Positions 1-12,300 of a stretch of DNA of 64,000 nt are shown here, piece after piece. Positions within the stretch are counted from its first letter, which is position 1. Each line of letters starts with the position of its first letter. Under the pieces are notes generated by a model, which was given only the letters and a program-made list of their open reading frames with translations, was not told the origin of the DNA and did no database searches. Where the stretch lies: the NCBI GenBank assembly GCA_914767715.1, contig OU612065.1, positions 15,500,001-15,564,000 of the forward strand, read 5' to 3'. The position numbers were made by a program, and so were the translations under genes. This DNA is from Membranipora membranacea. Lineage: Eukaryota; Bryozoa; Gymnolaemata; Cheilostomatida; Membraniporidae.

Positions 1-769
1 CAACGAACACGCACAACGGAATGAAAGTAAAATGCTGCACTTTGATACAAAGCCAGGCCAGTTTGTTTTGGTAGAATGGCCAGAGTTTCTGATTTTGGGC
101 CCAGATAGTGTTCTGCTTCATTTGTGGGTCAGCGAAGGATTGGCTGTGGTCGACGCTGTTAGTTAGTGCGTGGTGTACGAAATGTTCTTTTCTCCACCAG
201 GAACCACTTACTCCAAAACAAAGTGTTCCGAATAATGAACCCATCCACGAGTCGATTTTCCGGTTCTGTGTGAACTGGTTGTGTTCAAAGTCGTGCATAA
301 AGAACCCACATTGCTGCCAGAAAGCAGCCAGGAAGACAGCGCCTATATATACTATTGGTGAGGTGTTATACTTTGCTACAATAGTCGCAGTGGACGCCAG
401 TAGAAGGAAGGCAACGAGAAATTTTCTTGAATACCAATAGTAATCCACATCGTAGTAACCTTCTTTTTGGAAGTACTTTCCAAGTTGGGTGAAAGCCACA
501 CCCGCTTCATCTACTTCCGCCTTGATCTCTTCCATCTTCCCACAGGGTTTCCGGTGTTTCAGGACAGAGTCTTTGTGGAAAGCGTGAAATGCTGCTGATG
601 CATCTTTACCCACAAACTGCTTGATGACGTCGCCTCCTGGATGGTAGGGAATAAACTTTGTAATGTCATACCAATATCCATCTATACCGATACATTGTCT
701 GTTTATGAGATTCTCATCATTGCTATGTTCACAGCTGGCCCAAACCACTCCATTGCCGTTCAGATCCAT
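1..769 (-). CDS. Front-end fatty acid desaturase (cytochrome b5 fusion), 3' end outside window
   Basis: Membrane enzyme expected to insert a double bond between an existing one and the carboxyl end of a fatty acyl chain (or in a sphingoid base), with electrons from its own cytochrome b5 domain in the ER. The start ATG is at 769. The frame stays open to base 1 with no intron (256 codons visible). An HPGG heme motif lies near the N-terminus, the first histidine box reads HDFEH (codons around 290-270) and the second HFVHH (around 185-170). The third box lies beyond the window. It is a tandem paralog of the complete gene at 4666-5931: same orientation, same domain order, and shared blocks such as FIPYHPGGD/FIPHHPGGD and IWAQN. 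Regiospecificity (delta-5, delta-6, or delta-8 sphingolipid) cannot be read from the sequence. Confidence 0.93.
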   Translation of the reverse strand, partial: MDLNGNGVVWASCEHSNDENLINRQCIGIDGYWYDITKFIPYHPGGDVIKQFVGKDASAAFHAFHKDSVLKHRKPCGKMEEIKAEVDEAGVAFTQLGKYFQKEGYYDVDYYWYSRKFLVAFLLLASTATIVAKYNTSPIVYIGAVFLAAFWQQCGFFMHDFEHNQFTQNRKIDSWMGSLFGTLCFGVSGSWWRKEHFVHHALTNSVDHSQSFADPQMKQNTIWAQNQKLWPFYQNKLAWLCIKVQHFTFIPLCVFV

Positions 770-3280
770 CCAGGTTCTTTTACTCAGCCCTCACCACTGA
801 AACCCCAGCTGTGAAAGTCAAGGAACTAACTGGATAATTAGATGGCTTGATTTAGCGCCAAATAAGTATAGAATGAACATACGACATACTATCTAGCGCA
901 TGTTACATCATGAATAGCCTCAGCACTTTTCCTTTATTCAACTCGCACAACTACAATCATTAGCTCTTCACAGTTTTTCCTGGACTCAAAAGTGCAAGCT
1001 ATCTTTTGTTTGCTTGGTTGCTATGCATTAAGCCGCAGCCACAACAAACTTTACCCTCAATGCTTAAATTTGTGGACTCAGGTAGTTAGCTATGATTCTA
1101 TGAAATGCCCTATGAGATATATTCAGGCTTCATTATCCAAAAGCTCATGATTAATGAAAGCTCATTTGATATTCAATAATGGGAATGCCTCAAAATCAAT
1201 AGCAAAGCGAAGGCGAATTGAAGTGACTGATTTACAAATTAAAAATAGGTTTTAGTCAAACAATTTATTGTTTATACCTTTTAGCATCAATATAGTGGAT
1301 TATTATGTAATTTAACATGCCATGACATTGCCAAACATGTTTAAAGTCATATTTTTGTAGAGATGTTGCTACGCCCACAAATAGCAACAGCAGGGAATTA
1401 TGTTTACACCAAACAACACAAATTTTCAAAATCGCTGTTAATTCAAAGACTTCAAATTGTCCCATTCCCTCAATGAGTCTGAGTCACTAAACAACTAGAT
1501 AGGGATTGACTGTTAATTATTTCAGTGTAGGTGCACCAAATTCAATATTTCCCCATCCTCATTCACTCACAATGCTGCAGATCCTACTTCCTCTATCAAT
1601 CTAAACATTAACGGATATTAATAATTTAATATTTTAGTGGTTCCTCTACTCCATTGTTGCTACCCTCCCTGTTGCCATGTAAGTAAATGTAACTTGCCTT
1701 CGTTGACTACGGCCGTCCGCCCGCTATATCCGATCAGCTGGGTCGTATTTCGATGTATTAATATTACCTAAAATATAGCGCTAAGCGCTCAAGCTGTCCG
1801 TCTGAAACTTTCGGTAGGAATTTAGTCGAATATGACTGGTTAATAATTTGATTTGATATTTGTACATCATTTCCGCTACTTGTGTGTCGTGTTAATCGCT
1901 ACTGTTCACAGACTTCAGTCATAACATACGATTGGTAATAATTTGACAAATTAATTTGAACATTTTTATTTGATAATAATACTATAATATGTTCAGCACA
2001 AATTTAAAATGAAATTGGACCAGCTGTCAGTGTTTCCGCATATTTATATCCATGTGGTAATTAGAATACTCTATCACAGCTCGTTGATGTGGATTGATAC
2101 ACATGATCGGTAGATAGACAGGTCATAGTGGTGTTGTTGTTGTAAGCATAACGTAAGTGGATCACATGACAAGGTGTCACGTACAATACATAACATACAG
2201 GTATATCGTTTTGATGCCCTCCTGCCATTTTACGCTGTCTAAATTTTTGAGATTGTCCTTGCATTGATATGGGCCACAGGTTGTTGTTCAGCTTTTTGAG
2301 AAACCTCATATGAAAACTGACGCAAAAACTAGAGTTGTTATGGGTAAAAATGTTTCAGGATCATTTCTATTAAACATATTTTGTGTACCTGTGATTTTAA
2401 GATTTAAAATGTATTATTTTCCACGCAGTGCAAAATACTTCCAATGAAGAACTCTTCAGGCTTGGATTGACCTCTCGTCTATCAAAAAGCCATCTGAAGT
2501 GAGTGCCCTGTATCAATATTGTTCATTGCAGTTCAAATCAGCTCAGCCCACCCTCCCTGCTCAGCCACCCTGTTGTTGTCATAATCTTTGAGTTGTCTCC
2601 CCTTGAACATCAAGAGGGCAACTCCAGGTTAATATTAAGGTTCATTTTTAATTTTTCCTATTTCTAAGAACCAGTTGGAGTACTCTCTAAATATAAACCT
2701 CAAAGTCCTCTTACCCCAACAATTGTAGGTTGTTATATTTTCTGAGTGTTATATTATGAACTTTATTTTACACCGATCAATGCTAGAAGCAAAATAATAA
2801 ACCATGTGTTTGAAAATAACAACAAAAAAGAAACGATAAGAAGGCAGGTATTGATGTGCTCAGGTGTATTTTTAAAAAAAGGCTTTTTCCGCAAAGAGCA
2901 GTGTTGAATTAAGGAAGGTTCAGGGTTTTATGATGATCCCATCATTAATTGCTACTAAATGTTGGTAATGGTGAAGCGGATGGTTGATGTTCTTTCTTAC
3001 ATTATCCACATACTTGAGGCTTTGTTGTAGTCCAGAAAGCAACACAGGCTGATTGGATGGGGTTAGAAAACTATAGACTAAATAGTTATGATAATATTTT
3101 TTATTATCAAAATGCAGAAAACTAAAACTGTCCAAACAATTACTGTTATTCTTTTTCTTCTCACTTCATCATATGATCCTACTAGGTGTTTTTTAGGATT
3201 ATGGTCGCCAAACAGCTTCAGTAATTTGATAAGCCAATCGAGTCCTTCTTGATTAATGTTGCATAACGTTACCTATCTAT
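770..3280. other. Intergenic, no gene seen
   Basis: AT-rich sequence between the two desaturase genes. Open frames here are short, and none shows a recognisable motif or a splice-site-bounded exon. It probably contains the promoter of the first desaturase (close to 770-1000) and 3' flank further on. Confidence 0.6.
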
Positions 3281-3323
3281 CTAAAACTGGAGATTTGGAA
3301 ATTGGTCTGCTCGTCCAGCCCCT

Positions 3324-3379
3324 CCCACCCTCCCTGCTCCCAGCAGGGAGTTTGGGATAACAAACTCCCTGCTCCCAGT
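3324..3379. repeat. Nested hairpin repeat (GGGAGTTTG type)
   Basis: The bases CTCCCTGCTCCCAGCAGGGAG form a short hairpin (not counting the middle base). It is followed by an outer inverted pair, GGGAGTTTG ... CAAACTCCC. Similar short inverted repeats ending in CAAACT recur elsewhere in the window (8438, 37800, 43866, 49080). Probably a MITE relic. Confidence 0.45.
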
Positions 3380-3680
3380 ATCATCATCATGGAAGCGGAG
3401 AGTTATCCTCACTTGGTTACAGGTACCGGAACCAATAGTACTCATGCCGCACACTAGTTCAAGCGTGGGCACCAATAGAATGGGGATAACCGAACTGAGG
3501 GTAATTTGGATCAAACTTGTTCTTGCCGCACCCTATACCTATGCCTGTCGGATGTCCTGCTACACTCTATGTCGAAGAGGCAGAGGAGGTTTTTTTTACT
3601 TTTGTTGGGTGTATATTTTTAGTCCCGTGTTGCCAGGACCTGGCTAGGATGAGTGCGGCCACTACCAAATCAGAAATTAC

Positions 3681-3752
3681 TGCCGGTGCTGGGAATTAAA
3701 ACTGGACCTCAAAGATCCAAAGCCAGTATCCTTAACCATTAGACCACTGCTG
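3681..3752 (-). repeat. tRNA-derived SINE head or tRNA pseudogene
   Basis: Read on the minus strand, this has an A-box-like TGGTCTAATGG (plus-strand 3736-3746) and, about 35 bases on, a B-box-like AGTTTTAATTCCC (3691-3703). The spacing fits a tRNA. The B box departs from the GGTTCGAATCC consensus and the anticodon stem does not pair well, so a functional tRNA is unlikely. It looks like the RNA polymerase III head of a SINE. Confidence 0.5.
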
Positions 3753-3770
3753 ACTCCTACACATACACAT

Positions 3771-4665
3771 GCAGTATGAGATTAATATTGTTTGGCTGGG
3801 AAAACAGCAGGTTTAGAAGTTACCGACCAGCTGATGAAATCTTAGTAGTCATTCAATCCAAACAGAGAATCTCTTTACTTTACTGACAATAATTATTAGT
3901 GTTTTCAATCTGACACACCACATGAATTATAAATGAGATCAAAGGGATTTGGATGGAATCGGTTTGTAAAATCCACTGCAGTGGCTATCAAACTGATCAT
4001 ATAAAAGTCAGCTGAGAGATCTCACTATTTGATCAATTTTATCAACCACATTTACGTACCTAGAACCAGTTTGTTCCCACTGTGGTGACCGCTTGATATT
4101 GCAATATCCCTCCACCCCCACAACTTATGATAGATATCCAGGATTTGCAAGTTTGTGATCCCTATGAACTTGGCTATTGAAACATAGTTGATAGTCAAAC
4201 AAATATTGTAAGTCTATTATTATTCTTTCATTCAATCATTACTGGGCTATAATCACTCTGACATGCCAGTATTATACATAGAACAATAACCAACAGATTA
4301 AATTCATCTGAGGGCACAGGAAAACAAAATTGTAGTATAAAGCTAAAGTTAGTATAACGCTGAGAACAAAATACTGGATTGAATGCACAGCTGCACACTG
4401 TTAGAGAAAATTGTTGTAAAAAATGTAGGACAAAAAATGAACACGAAGGTAACAATTAGTTTGTATATCAATGCTATAAAGCTTAAAAAATTGCTGTAAG
4501 AAAACTAAGTGGAGGTCCGTAGGTTGTTTAATACTTTGTATGTTGCATTGATGCTGCTTTAAACAAAATTATTGAGCAAAAAATAAAAGGACATAGGCTA
4601 GGTCCTGCCCATCCTGTCGTTTTTGAGAGTATGATGATGGCAGTCGACACATTATCGGATCTATC
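3771..4665. other. Intergenic, no gene seen
   Basis: AT-rich. No exon, RNA gene or repeat that I could support. It includes the 3' flank of the desaturase at 4666-5931. Confidence 0.5.
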
Positions 4666-5931
4666 TTACCGTGGATCTAGCTTGAAATGCTCAGCCATAA
4701 CTTTTAGATGCTTCACAGTTCGAGAAATAGCATCTAACCATCCGCAGCGATCATAGGGCAAGTTCTGCTCTTTACACACACGCCTGACATGCTCAGTAGC
4801 TTTACGGAAATTATGACGAGGCATTCTCGGATAGAGATGGTGGACTAGATGGAAGTTGAGTCCTCCATGAAACCAGTCCATCCACCATGGTGTAATTATG
4901 TCAATGTTACTCTCTACCTGAGATTTATACCAGTTATCCGTGACGGAGACGTCGCTGAGATCGTGAAATTCTTTAGAATAGTGGCTGATGAGAAGTTGTA
5001 TGTGCAGTATTCCCTGCAGAAATGAGGCGATCAGATAGAATACTAGCATTTCCTTTGAAGTTGGGAGGCAGGAAAGCAAGGCTCCAACCCAAGTCAAGTG
5101 TAGAGCGAATGCTATCAGTTGCATAGGATCCCTCTCATCTTTCATAGAATCGATCATGATGCCAATCCTGCCGATTATGATGCATACTGGAAGAAATGAG
5201 ATGTGTTGCACCTTGATACAAAAAAGTTCTAACTTTGATGTGAAAAATGGCCAAAGCTTTTCGTTCTGTGCCCAGATAACTTCTCTCTGCTGTGGATCAT
5301 AGAAATTACGCTCGACGCAAACGTAATTTGTGACAGCATGATGTGCAAAATGGTCAGACCGCCACCAGTCTCCGCTTACTCCCAAACAGAAGGTGGCAAA
5401 GAATGTTCCCAGATTTCTGTCTACGTGTCTGTTGCGTGTTACCTGATTGTGCTCAAAATCATGCATAAAAAATCCACTCTGCTGCCAGAATGCAGCTAAT
5501 GCAACAGCGCCTAAATATCTCACAAGCATACACTTGAATTGTGTCACTAGAACCACAGACGTCACCAAAATGCTAAACAGCACTATTAGTTTTCTCAGAT
5601 ACCAGAAGTAATTTGTTTTAAAGTATCCATCCTGTTCAAAGAATACTCTTAGTTCAGCAAAGGCTTGCTCTGTCCGGTTTTCCTTTACGTTCATTTTGGC
5701 ACATGGAGTTCGGTATTTCAGCACTGATGATTCGTGGAATGAGTGGAAGACAGCGGAAGCATCACGACCGACAAACTCTCGAATGATATCACCTCCTGGG
5801 TGATGAGGTATGAATTTTTCTATGTCATACCATTCGCCATCTATGCCAATCCAGCTGTTATCTCCTTTCGAAGTTATTTTGGTGCGATCACCTGAGCAGC
5901 TAGCTTCTGAGGTACCGGCGTCCATATCCAT
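4666..5931 (-). CDS. Front-end fatty acid (or sphingolipid) desaturase with N-terminal cytochrome b5 domain
   Basis: Complete intronless gene, 421 aa, close to the usual 420-450 aa of front-end desaturases. Order: cytochrome b5 domain (residues about 27-105, heme motif HPGG at 44-47), two membrane helices (about 112-150), first histidine box HDFEH (157-161), second box HFAHH (194-198), further hydrophobic helices (about 230-330), and the third box at 361-365. These histidines bind the di-iron centre in the ER membrane. In most front-end desaturases the third box begins with Gln (QxxHH). Here it begins with His (HLVHH, in the context GGLNFHLVHHLYPRMPRHN). It lies in tandem with, and is paralogous to, the partial gene at 1-769. 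The chosen start gives a short leader before the b5 domain. Substrate is unknown. Confidence 0.95.
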   Translation of the reverse strand: MDMDAGTSEASCSGDRTKITSKGDNSWIGIDGEWYDIEKFIPHHPGGDIIREFVGRDASAVFHSFHESSVLKYRTPCAKMNVKENRTEQAFAELRVFFEQDGYFKTNYFWYLRKLIVLFSILVTSVVLVTQFKCMLVRYLGAVALAAFWQQSGFFMHDFEHNQVTRNRHVDRNLGTFFATFCLGVSGDWWRSDHFAHHAVTNYVCVERNFYDPQQREVIWAQNEKLWPFFTSKLELFCIKVQHISFLPVCIIIGRIGIMIDSMKDERDPMQLIAFALHLTWVGALLSCLPTSKEMLVFYLIASFLQGILHIQLLISHYSKEFHDLSDVSVTDNWYKSQVESNIDIITPWWMDWFHGGLNFHLVHHLYPRMPRHNFRKATEHVRRVCKEQNLPYDRCGWLDAISRTVKHLKVMAEHFKLDPR

Positions 5932-6942
5932 TGCTTGGCATTTGCTCGATATTGTGCCAAGTAGGTTATTAGCGGATCAAGACACCCATCATGCGATGCA
6001 TTAGTCACCGAGTTCTACAAACAAAGGAAAGAATTTCTCTGAAAAACTATTTCAAAAACTGCACCGTCTCAATGGGAAATTGGTCTAATAATAGAAGGGG
6101 TGGAGACTATTACATAACCCCTCTGAGAAGTCTACAAATTATGCATGAAATGTGCAAATGTGTGGGAGTCGAATAAGAAGGTGAGAATACAGTCTCGCAT
6201 TGTAGCTCTGTTCTAACAGTATAGTCTGCTACCGGAATATCAGTAAAAAACTTGGTTTATGAACTGACTCAAAACCGAAGATTTTATTTGAACTACACTC
6301 CTGACAGCAAACACAGTCCCATAATACAACAAAGCAGATCATTACCTTATATAAATGAGAAAACCAATGAAAAGCCATGCAACTAATCACTTCAATTCCG
6401 TGTGGATAATTCGGAATTGTACTCTTTACATTGATGTGTTAGACCCTAGCTACCGTTGTCAATGGTTGTCAACACAGAGCATGCCTAGCTCCCGCCTCAC
6501 TTTGCAAACTAATTATTATGTTGTGTATCCATTGTTTGCACACACAATTGTTTGTGCCTGAATAGATTCTATAGTTCAATTCTATTATTTATATGGATCT
6601 TATTGGTTTTATTTTGAAATTGGAGTACACTCATATTTATAATTTACTGTAATGATAGAGGTATTATTAGTGGTAATGCCGTTGACCTTCTTTCGCTGTG
6701 GGTTTTCCTGGATACAACAGTTACGCTGACATCCGATGGTTAAGATGTCATACATTATATTAAGTATATTTTATACATCGGGTTTGTCCGATGCTCTGCT
6801 CTCATGCTATTGAGACTAAATAGGAAAAAATTTTGATACAGGGTGGTTTAAATGAATATTATTACTGGCTATCATTAACACCCAACCCCCCTCGCCCGCC
6901 TAGGGGTAGTTGGACTTGGAGGGGGGCACGATTTTGAGGGGC

Positions 6943-6975
6943 TCAAACTACTGCCTATCATAGGCAGTAGTTTGA
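6943..6975. repeat. Perfect palindrome with one central base
   Basis: Two exact 16-base arms (TCAAACTACTGCCTAT and its complement) separated by a single C. It sits just after a G-rich tract and can form a near loopless hairpin. Function unknown; possibly a MITE remnant. Confidence 0.8.
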
Positions 6976-7028
6976 CACATCAACAGTACAAAAATTAGAT
7001 TATAAGATTGTTCAATCATAGACTTCAA

Positions 7029-7109
7029 ATAATACTTCGATACTTCCAAGATTTCCAATAATACTTCCAATAATACTTTCAACAATACTTCCAACAATAC
7101 TTCCAATAA
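7029..7109. repeat. Minisatellite, unit about 12 bases (AATACTTCCAAC)
   Basis: About six imperfect copies of AATACTTCCAA(T/C)A in direct tandem. No coding potential. Confidence 0.75.
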
Positions 7110-8166
7110 GATCTGTAATTATTTAGAGAGAAGGGTAGGACAACAGTCTAAAAGATCAAGTAACAATTATTATCAGCTGGCTTATAAATCACTCTTTTGA
7201 GTGAAAGTCAAATACACCGCTGTGATCAAAACTAGAACAACAACAATTCATGCACCCAAAATCCCACGGGCTTTGTTTCCAATTTCAGGGTACCCATATT
7301 GGTGAGACGAGAGTTTTGTCATACATTAATTAAATCTATCACCTCATTGCATATTTATGATATATCAGTTCAAGAGCACACCGTTCAGAAGTGACAACGG
7401 TTCTCTTATCCAGTGGGTATGTATGTTTGTATTTAAATATTGAAATAATGAAGAGACTTATGGTACCCTTCTAGAATAGAGCACAACTCCTCATTCATCA
7501 GATTTCTTGCCCGCGTTTTTCATCATCAGGTAGGTGTTTGGCTATGATCATGTGGGTGTTAGACAATTCCGACGTACCCTCCTGTATCAAGTACTGAAAA
7601 AGATCTCCATGACGAGGTTTTTTGACACTCACATCAAGTAGTAATATTAAACTCTTTGACCAACACAGCATTAACGACTCATTCACCCATTGACATCGAT
7701 GACCATCATATTATATGCTGAATTTATACACTTTTGTGTACTGAATTAATAGGCCCTTGGCACAATGTTGTGACAGTTTGCTCTTTGAGTACTAATACTC
7801 CGAAGTCTTGCAGCCTCTAGCTTTAACCCGGTGAACACTTACATCTAAATAAGCACGAAACCCATTGCTCATACCAATCTTGATAAGACATTGGCTTTTC
7901 AGTGGTAGAGCTGGTTTGGAATTTGCTGCTACATGAATTTCCTTCTATAGAATCAGCAATTGTCTACTGTCACAGTCCGTGGACAGATATATCTCCCTCC
8001 AGTTATTCATCGATAGCGTTGACCATTCTCTCCAGATACACAACTGGAGACTACCAAGAGCGACAAAACTGGATAGAATCAAATTATCCCACAGTTCAGC
8101 TTGATGCCTGACCAATGGGATGAGTCTTGACTAGAATTAGTATCCATTTCATAGATTGAAGACTTA

Positions 8167-9388
8167 GGAAGAACTTGTTAGCCACATAGCAGGGTAGAAG
8201 GGGCGTGGCTTGTTTGGTTATGAGTGTAAAAACAACTCCCTATTTTCTATATATATATATTGACACAAACTAATGTAATGTAATTTCAGATGTTTCGATG
8301 TTCTTTCATCACAGATTTGATGGTTTCAATGTAGGTATTGTTGCAAAGCTTAGAATAACTGACAATACCTCTTAGAGACCTAGATCAAAGCGCAGTCGGT
8401 GTTTGCTAAAGTCACAAGGATCTAAAATATATACATCAGTTTGTTCCCTCTGAGGTGGAGGGATATCCCTCTGCGACCAGAGGGAACAAACTTGTTCTAC
8501 AATACTTATATTCAAATATGGTGAATTCGAACTCTTAGTTGAATATATCTGTAGCTTTTTGCTCCCATCATTCAGCAGCAGTGGTGTCTCATTGATAACC
8601 TCAATATTTGTGACAGCACCATCGAACGTTGTAATCTATTATTAAATGCAAGTAAGGTAGCACTTGCCGCAACTTGAATAAAAACATATCGAGGCTGCAA
8701 AATGCAAAGAATATTCAGCATCCTCTGAGACCATGTTTGTGCAGTTTTTAAAGAGGCTACTAGGATGATTAATAAGGTACTAACCAAAGTTCAGCTCACT
8801 AAGTGATGTTTCCATTTGCTTCGTCGAGTTGTTATTTGTGATATAAAGTCTAACACTAGCTTGAATGTTGGAATTAGTAAATGTTTAAGTGAAGTTTGAA
8901 GTTTGTTTATTGCCTTATTTCTAATATCCATCCTGTAATTGGTTGATAGCATCGAAAGTACGGCACATAAGTAAAACAAAATATAAGGAGTCTGAGCTGC
9001 ATTAGTTGAAAAATCGTAATAGCATTCAAAAAGGTGTTTTCTCTCTTGGTGGTTCTACATTGGATGGCTGGTATTTATCTATCTTTGCTCTTCAAGCATA
9101 TTTTCTGTTTGTATTTTATTTTAATGCGGGAGTTCTGGGGGTGTGGTGATCTTAGCTGGCTATTTTAGTGAAGTGTCAGAGGCATACATCATATAAGCAT
9201 ATTATAGAGAGTATTTGTAGTATCAGCAATGAACTAATTCATTGGTATCAGTAAGGCACTACATCTAGAAAATACATCTAATATAACCATGTGCTTTCAC
9301 AATGTCTGTATACAAATAAGTAAACCAATGAAACAAGAGTATCAGGCCGCGCCCCTTCTACCCTGCTATGTGGCTAACAAGTTCTTCC
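8167..9388. mobile_element. Non-autonomous DNA transposon with 43-base terminal inverted repeats
   Basis: The left terminus 8167-8209 (begins GGAAGAACTTGTTAGCC) is matched as reverse complement by 9346-9388 with one mismatch that I can see. The 1.2 kb interior has only short open frames on the minus strand (8572-8787 and 8791-8979) with no transposase signature, so it is probably non-autonomous or decayed. It contains the nested hairpin at 8438-8492. A clean target-site duplication is not obvious (CTTA occurs near both ends), so the exact ends and superfamily are uncertain. Confidence 0.65.
8438..8492. repeat. Nested inverted repeat (MITE-like hairpin)
   Basis: Outer arms of 15 exact bases (AGTTTGTTCCCTCTG at 8438-8452 and its complement at 8478-8492) enclose a perfect inner palindrome, GAGGGATATCCCTC. 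Ends resemble other CAAACTTG-ended hairpins in the window. Confidence 0.7.
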
Positions 9389-12300
9389 GAATACTTATGT
9401 CCCACAAATTCTAGGTTTTAATGGTGGTTTGTTAATCATATATGGATTATTGAGCCTATAGAGTATGACAATAAGGTTGTCAATTAAAATATGACATGAT
9501 ATGATATAAGGATTGTCTATTTTTGCACAAAAAGAAGACAGCTCATAATTATTCCTCTAAAAAAATTGCGTTCTCTAGAAAAAGCTTGTAACTTTTTCAA
9601 CATTGCCCTTTTTATGTGATTTGAATGTTATTCTTCTATGTACACACACCTTGAATCTACCTACCATCAAATTTTCTCAAACATCTGACATATCTATATT
9701 TACTAAGGAGCTTGATTTGTGATGTGGCGTGTAATTAACCTAACGATCTATACTGTTATTGAATGGCAATTTCAATACTTGTTACGAAAATGAGACCTAT
9801 TTGAGTCACTTGTCCTGTTCTCATTATAAATTCACTTGAAGATAAGAACTCAGGTATCTTTGTGAGGTGAGAAATCTTATATTGACAAGCCATCTTTATA
9901 TGTTGACAAAGCTTTTGTGTAAGGCAATATCTTCTTATAATAGCTAGGCCTCTCCCTTTCAATTACAATACAATTTGGGTCTGCTTTGCCTTCCTATTGT
10001 TCAACTTGAATGAATTAAACCAATCACTATTTTAGTAATTTAATTAAGCCCGCCTCTTTCACAAATAACAAAGGAATAGCTGGCCGTACTTCGGCTGGCT
10101 ACGGCTACGGATAGAACCAACAAGTTGGTTAGCCCATCTGAGGCATCTGGCAGAGCTAACCTAGCTATCCTATGCATCTGGCAGAGCTAAAGATGCCCCA
10201 ATCCTGTGGAAAATACGGCGTGTGTAGCCACAAGCTAGATCTAGACAGAAGTTAGCTCTTTAGTGAAGCAAGGAGTGAAGGGAGTGCATTTGTTTCACAT
10301 TTTAGACTAAACATTCTGCACCACTATTATAGGTTTACTCACTAAATGTAGCTCAATGTTTGCTGAAGGTTCAACTATGCGACTGCCATGCAGGAAATTT
10401 CAAGCTATCATAAAGCATATTTTGCAATACTTACCATGAATATTGAAACTGATTGGATATTCCAACAGTCAGGTATTGAGGTGCCTGGCTGTACTGGGAT
10501 CATTTCCCGAGATATACGAACACAGCTTGGCGTTCCATAGATTTTATTTTGGTACAGACTGTGTTGATCTATCTCGGGATATGATCCCAGTACACTGGGT
10601 ATTTGAGGCTTCTACACAACATGCCTGACAAGTCTCCCTTTTTGGTAGGGAGCCTCCCAGTTTTTAGGGGTATTTTCCACCTCCTCCCTATCTCCCTTTT
10701 TCCTCCCTTTTTTCAGCTTCCTTCACCCAGACAACCTTTTAAGCTTCTCGTTGCAAGAGAAACTATGTTTTCCTACCCCCACAGTACATATACATATATA
10801 TGATTGCCTATTAACATACTATCTCTCCTTGTTCGTATGAAGTGCAACAATATAATTTGTAAAATCAGGTAAAATTACGCATTTCATAATACGAATGCTC
10901 TAGTTTTGGCTCGAAATAAATGACAACAAGGGCCAAATTACACCTTCACTGCTGGACACGCAGAGTGGTACTCCGGGTCGGGAGTTCGTCCGCGGAGACT
11001 TCCTGATTTCTGGGTCTACCAACTTGTCATGTATGCTACACAACACTCTTGCAGTATCCCCAAGAACTGAGGGAACTAACTTGTTCCAACTCTATTCCTA
11101 TTGCATCCTCATTTTCAGAAAACAAATCATGCTTTGTATGGTTGTTTCTTTGTTCAACATTTATTTGCTCAACTTACTCTTCTGACAAAAAATAAAAGGG
11201 GTTGTAAATATAACGGACAAGTATGCAAGGTAGTAAATAGTCATCTTCACACAAATAATTACATTAACTTGTAAAAGAGAATCGCCATTGTAAAAAAAGA
11301 GACATTTGCATTAAAAATTGCAGTGCTCAACTAGCAGCAAATTACTTTCTCTCTCTCTGGGCCTATGGTGCCTCAGATTTTTATTGGATTCTCAGAGCAT
11401 TTTGAAAAGCAGATATAGTTATTTGAGACCTCCGACTAAATGAATACAATGCACAAACAGCCTACATCAGAGCTTTACACATGATTACGTCCTGCCTGAT
11501 ATTGACTTGTCATCACCTGAAAATTCATTTCACTATCAAAACAAGACTTTATACTTACCTTGGCCACGGAATCACAAGGGACATAATAATATTTACAATA
11601 AACAGTCAAGAACTTGGTCGTGGTCATCTAGTGATCTTAAGTGACTTTTGAGAGGAGACTAATGGAGGATAGATTCATGTTAGTGACTTGATTTTAAATG
11701 ATTCGTAAAGAAAACAATTTGGACAGTCAGTCCACGGAGGATGGGATAGTCTCGGTCAACGCAGTCAGTTCTGTCATAAAGAGATGTCTACTAAATTTAT
11801 CGGGGCATTCAACTTTGAACCAACATATTTTGGATTGTCATATTCTTTTTGATATGTTTGATCAACCTAGCAGATGAGGGAGATCATGCCATAAGGGGCC
11901 TGCAAGGGCCAAAGCAACATGAACATTATTGCACAGAAAACTATTTCTCTAGCAGGGGCGACCCAACTCTGACTAAAATGTCATACGGGGTAAAGTAGAG
12001 ATGATCATGATAAGACCACCGCCACCTAGTACGAGGCTGCTCACTGCCCAGCTTATCCAGATAGATGGGGACAGATTTGACTAGTTTCAAAGACGAGACA
12101 TACTTACTCAAAATACCATTAGATTAACTCAATCAGAAAAGAGCAAGCGATTTCAAAGAGCTACCTGCAACATCACTAAGCACTACCACAACTCTTTTAA
12201 AATGAGACTATTGGAACCCTTATTCAAATCACTAACATAATCTAATATTCTTCTAAATTTGTTTATGCCATTTTTTTGACATTTATGATCAATTCCATCC

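Larger units (their letters stand above)
5932..8166. other. Intergenic, no gene; small repeats only
   Basis: No coding region I can support. Contains the 33-base palindrome at 6943-6975 and the simple repeat at about 7029-7109, listed separately. Remaining open frames are short and featureless. Confidence 0.5.
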
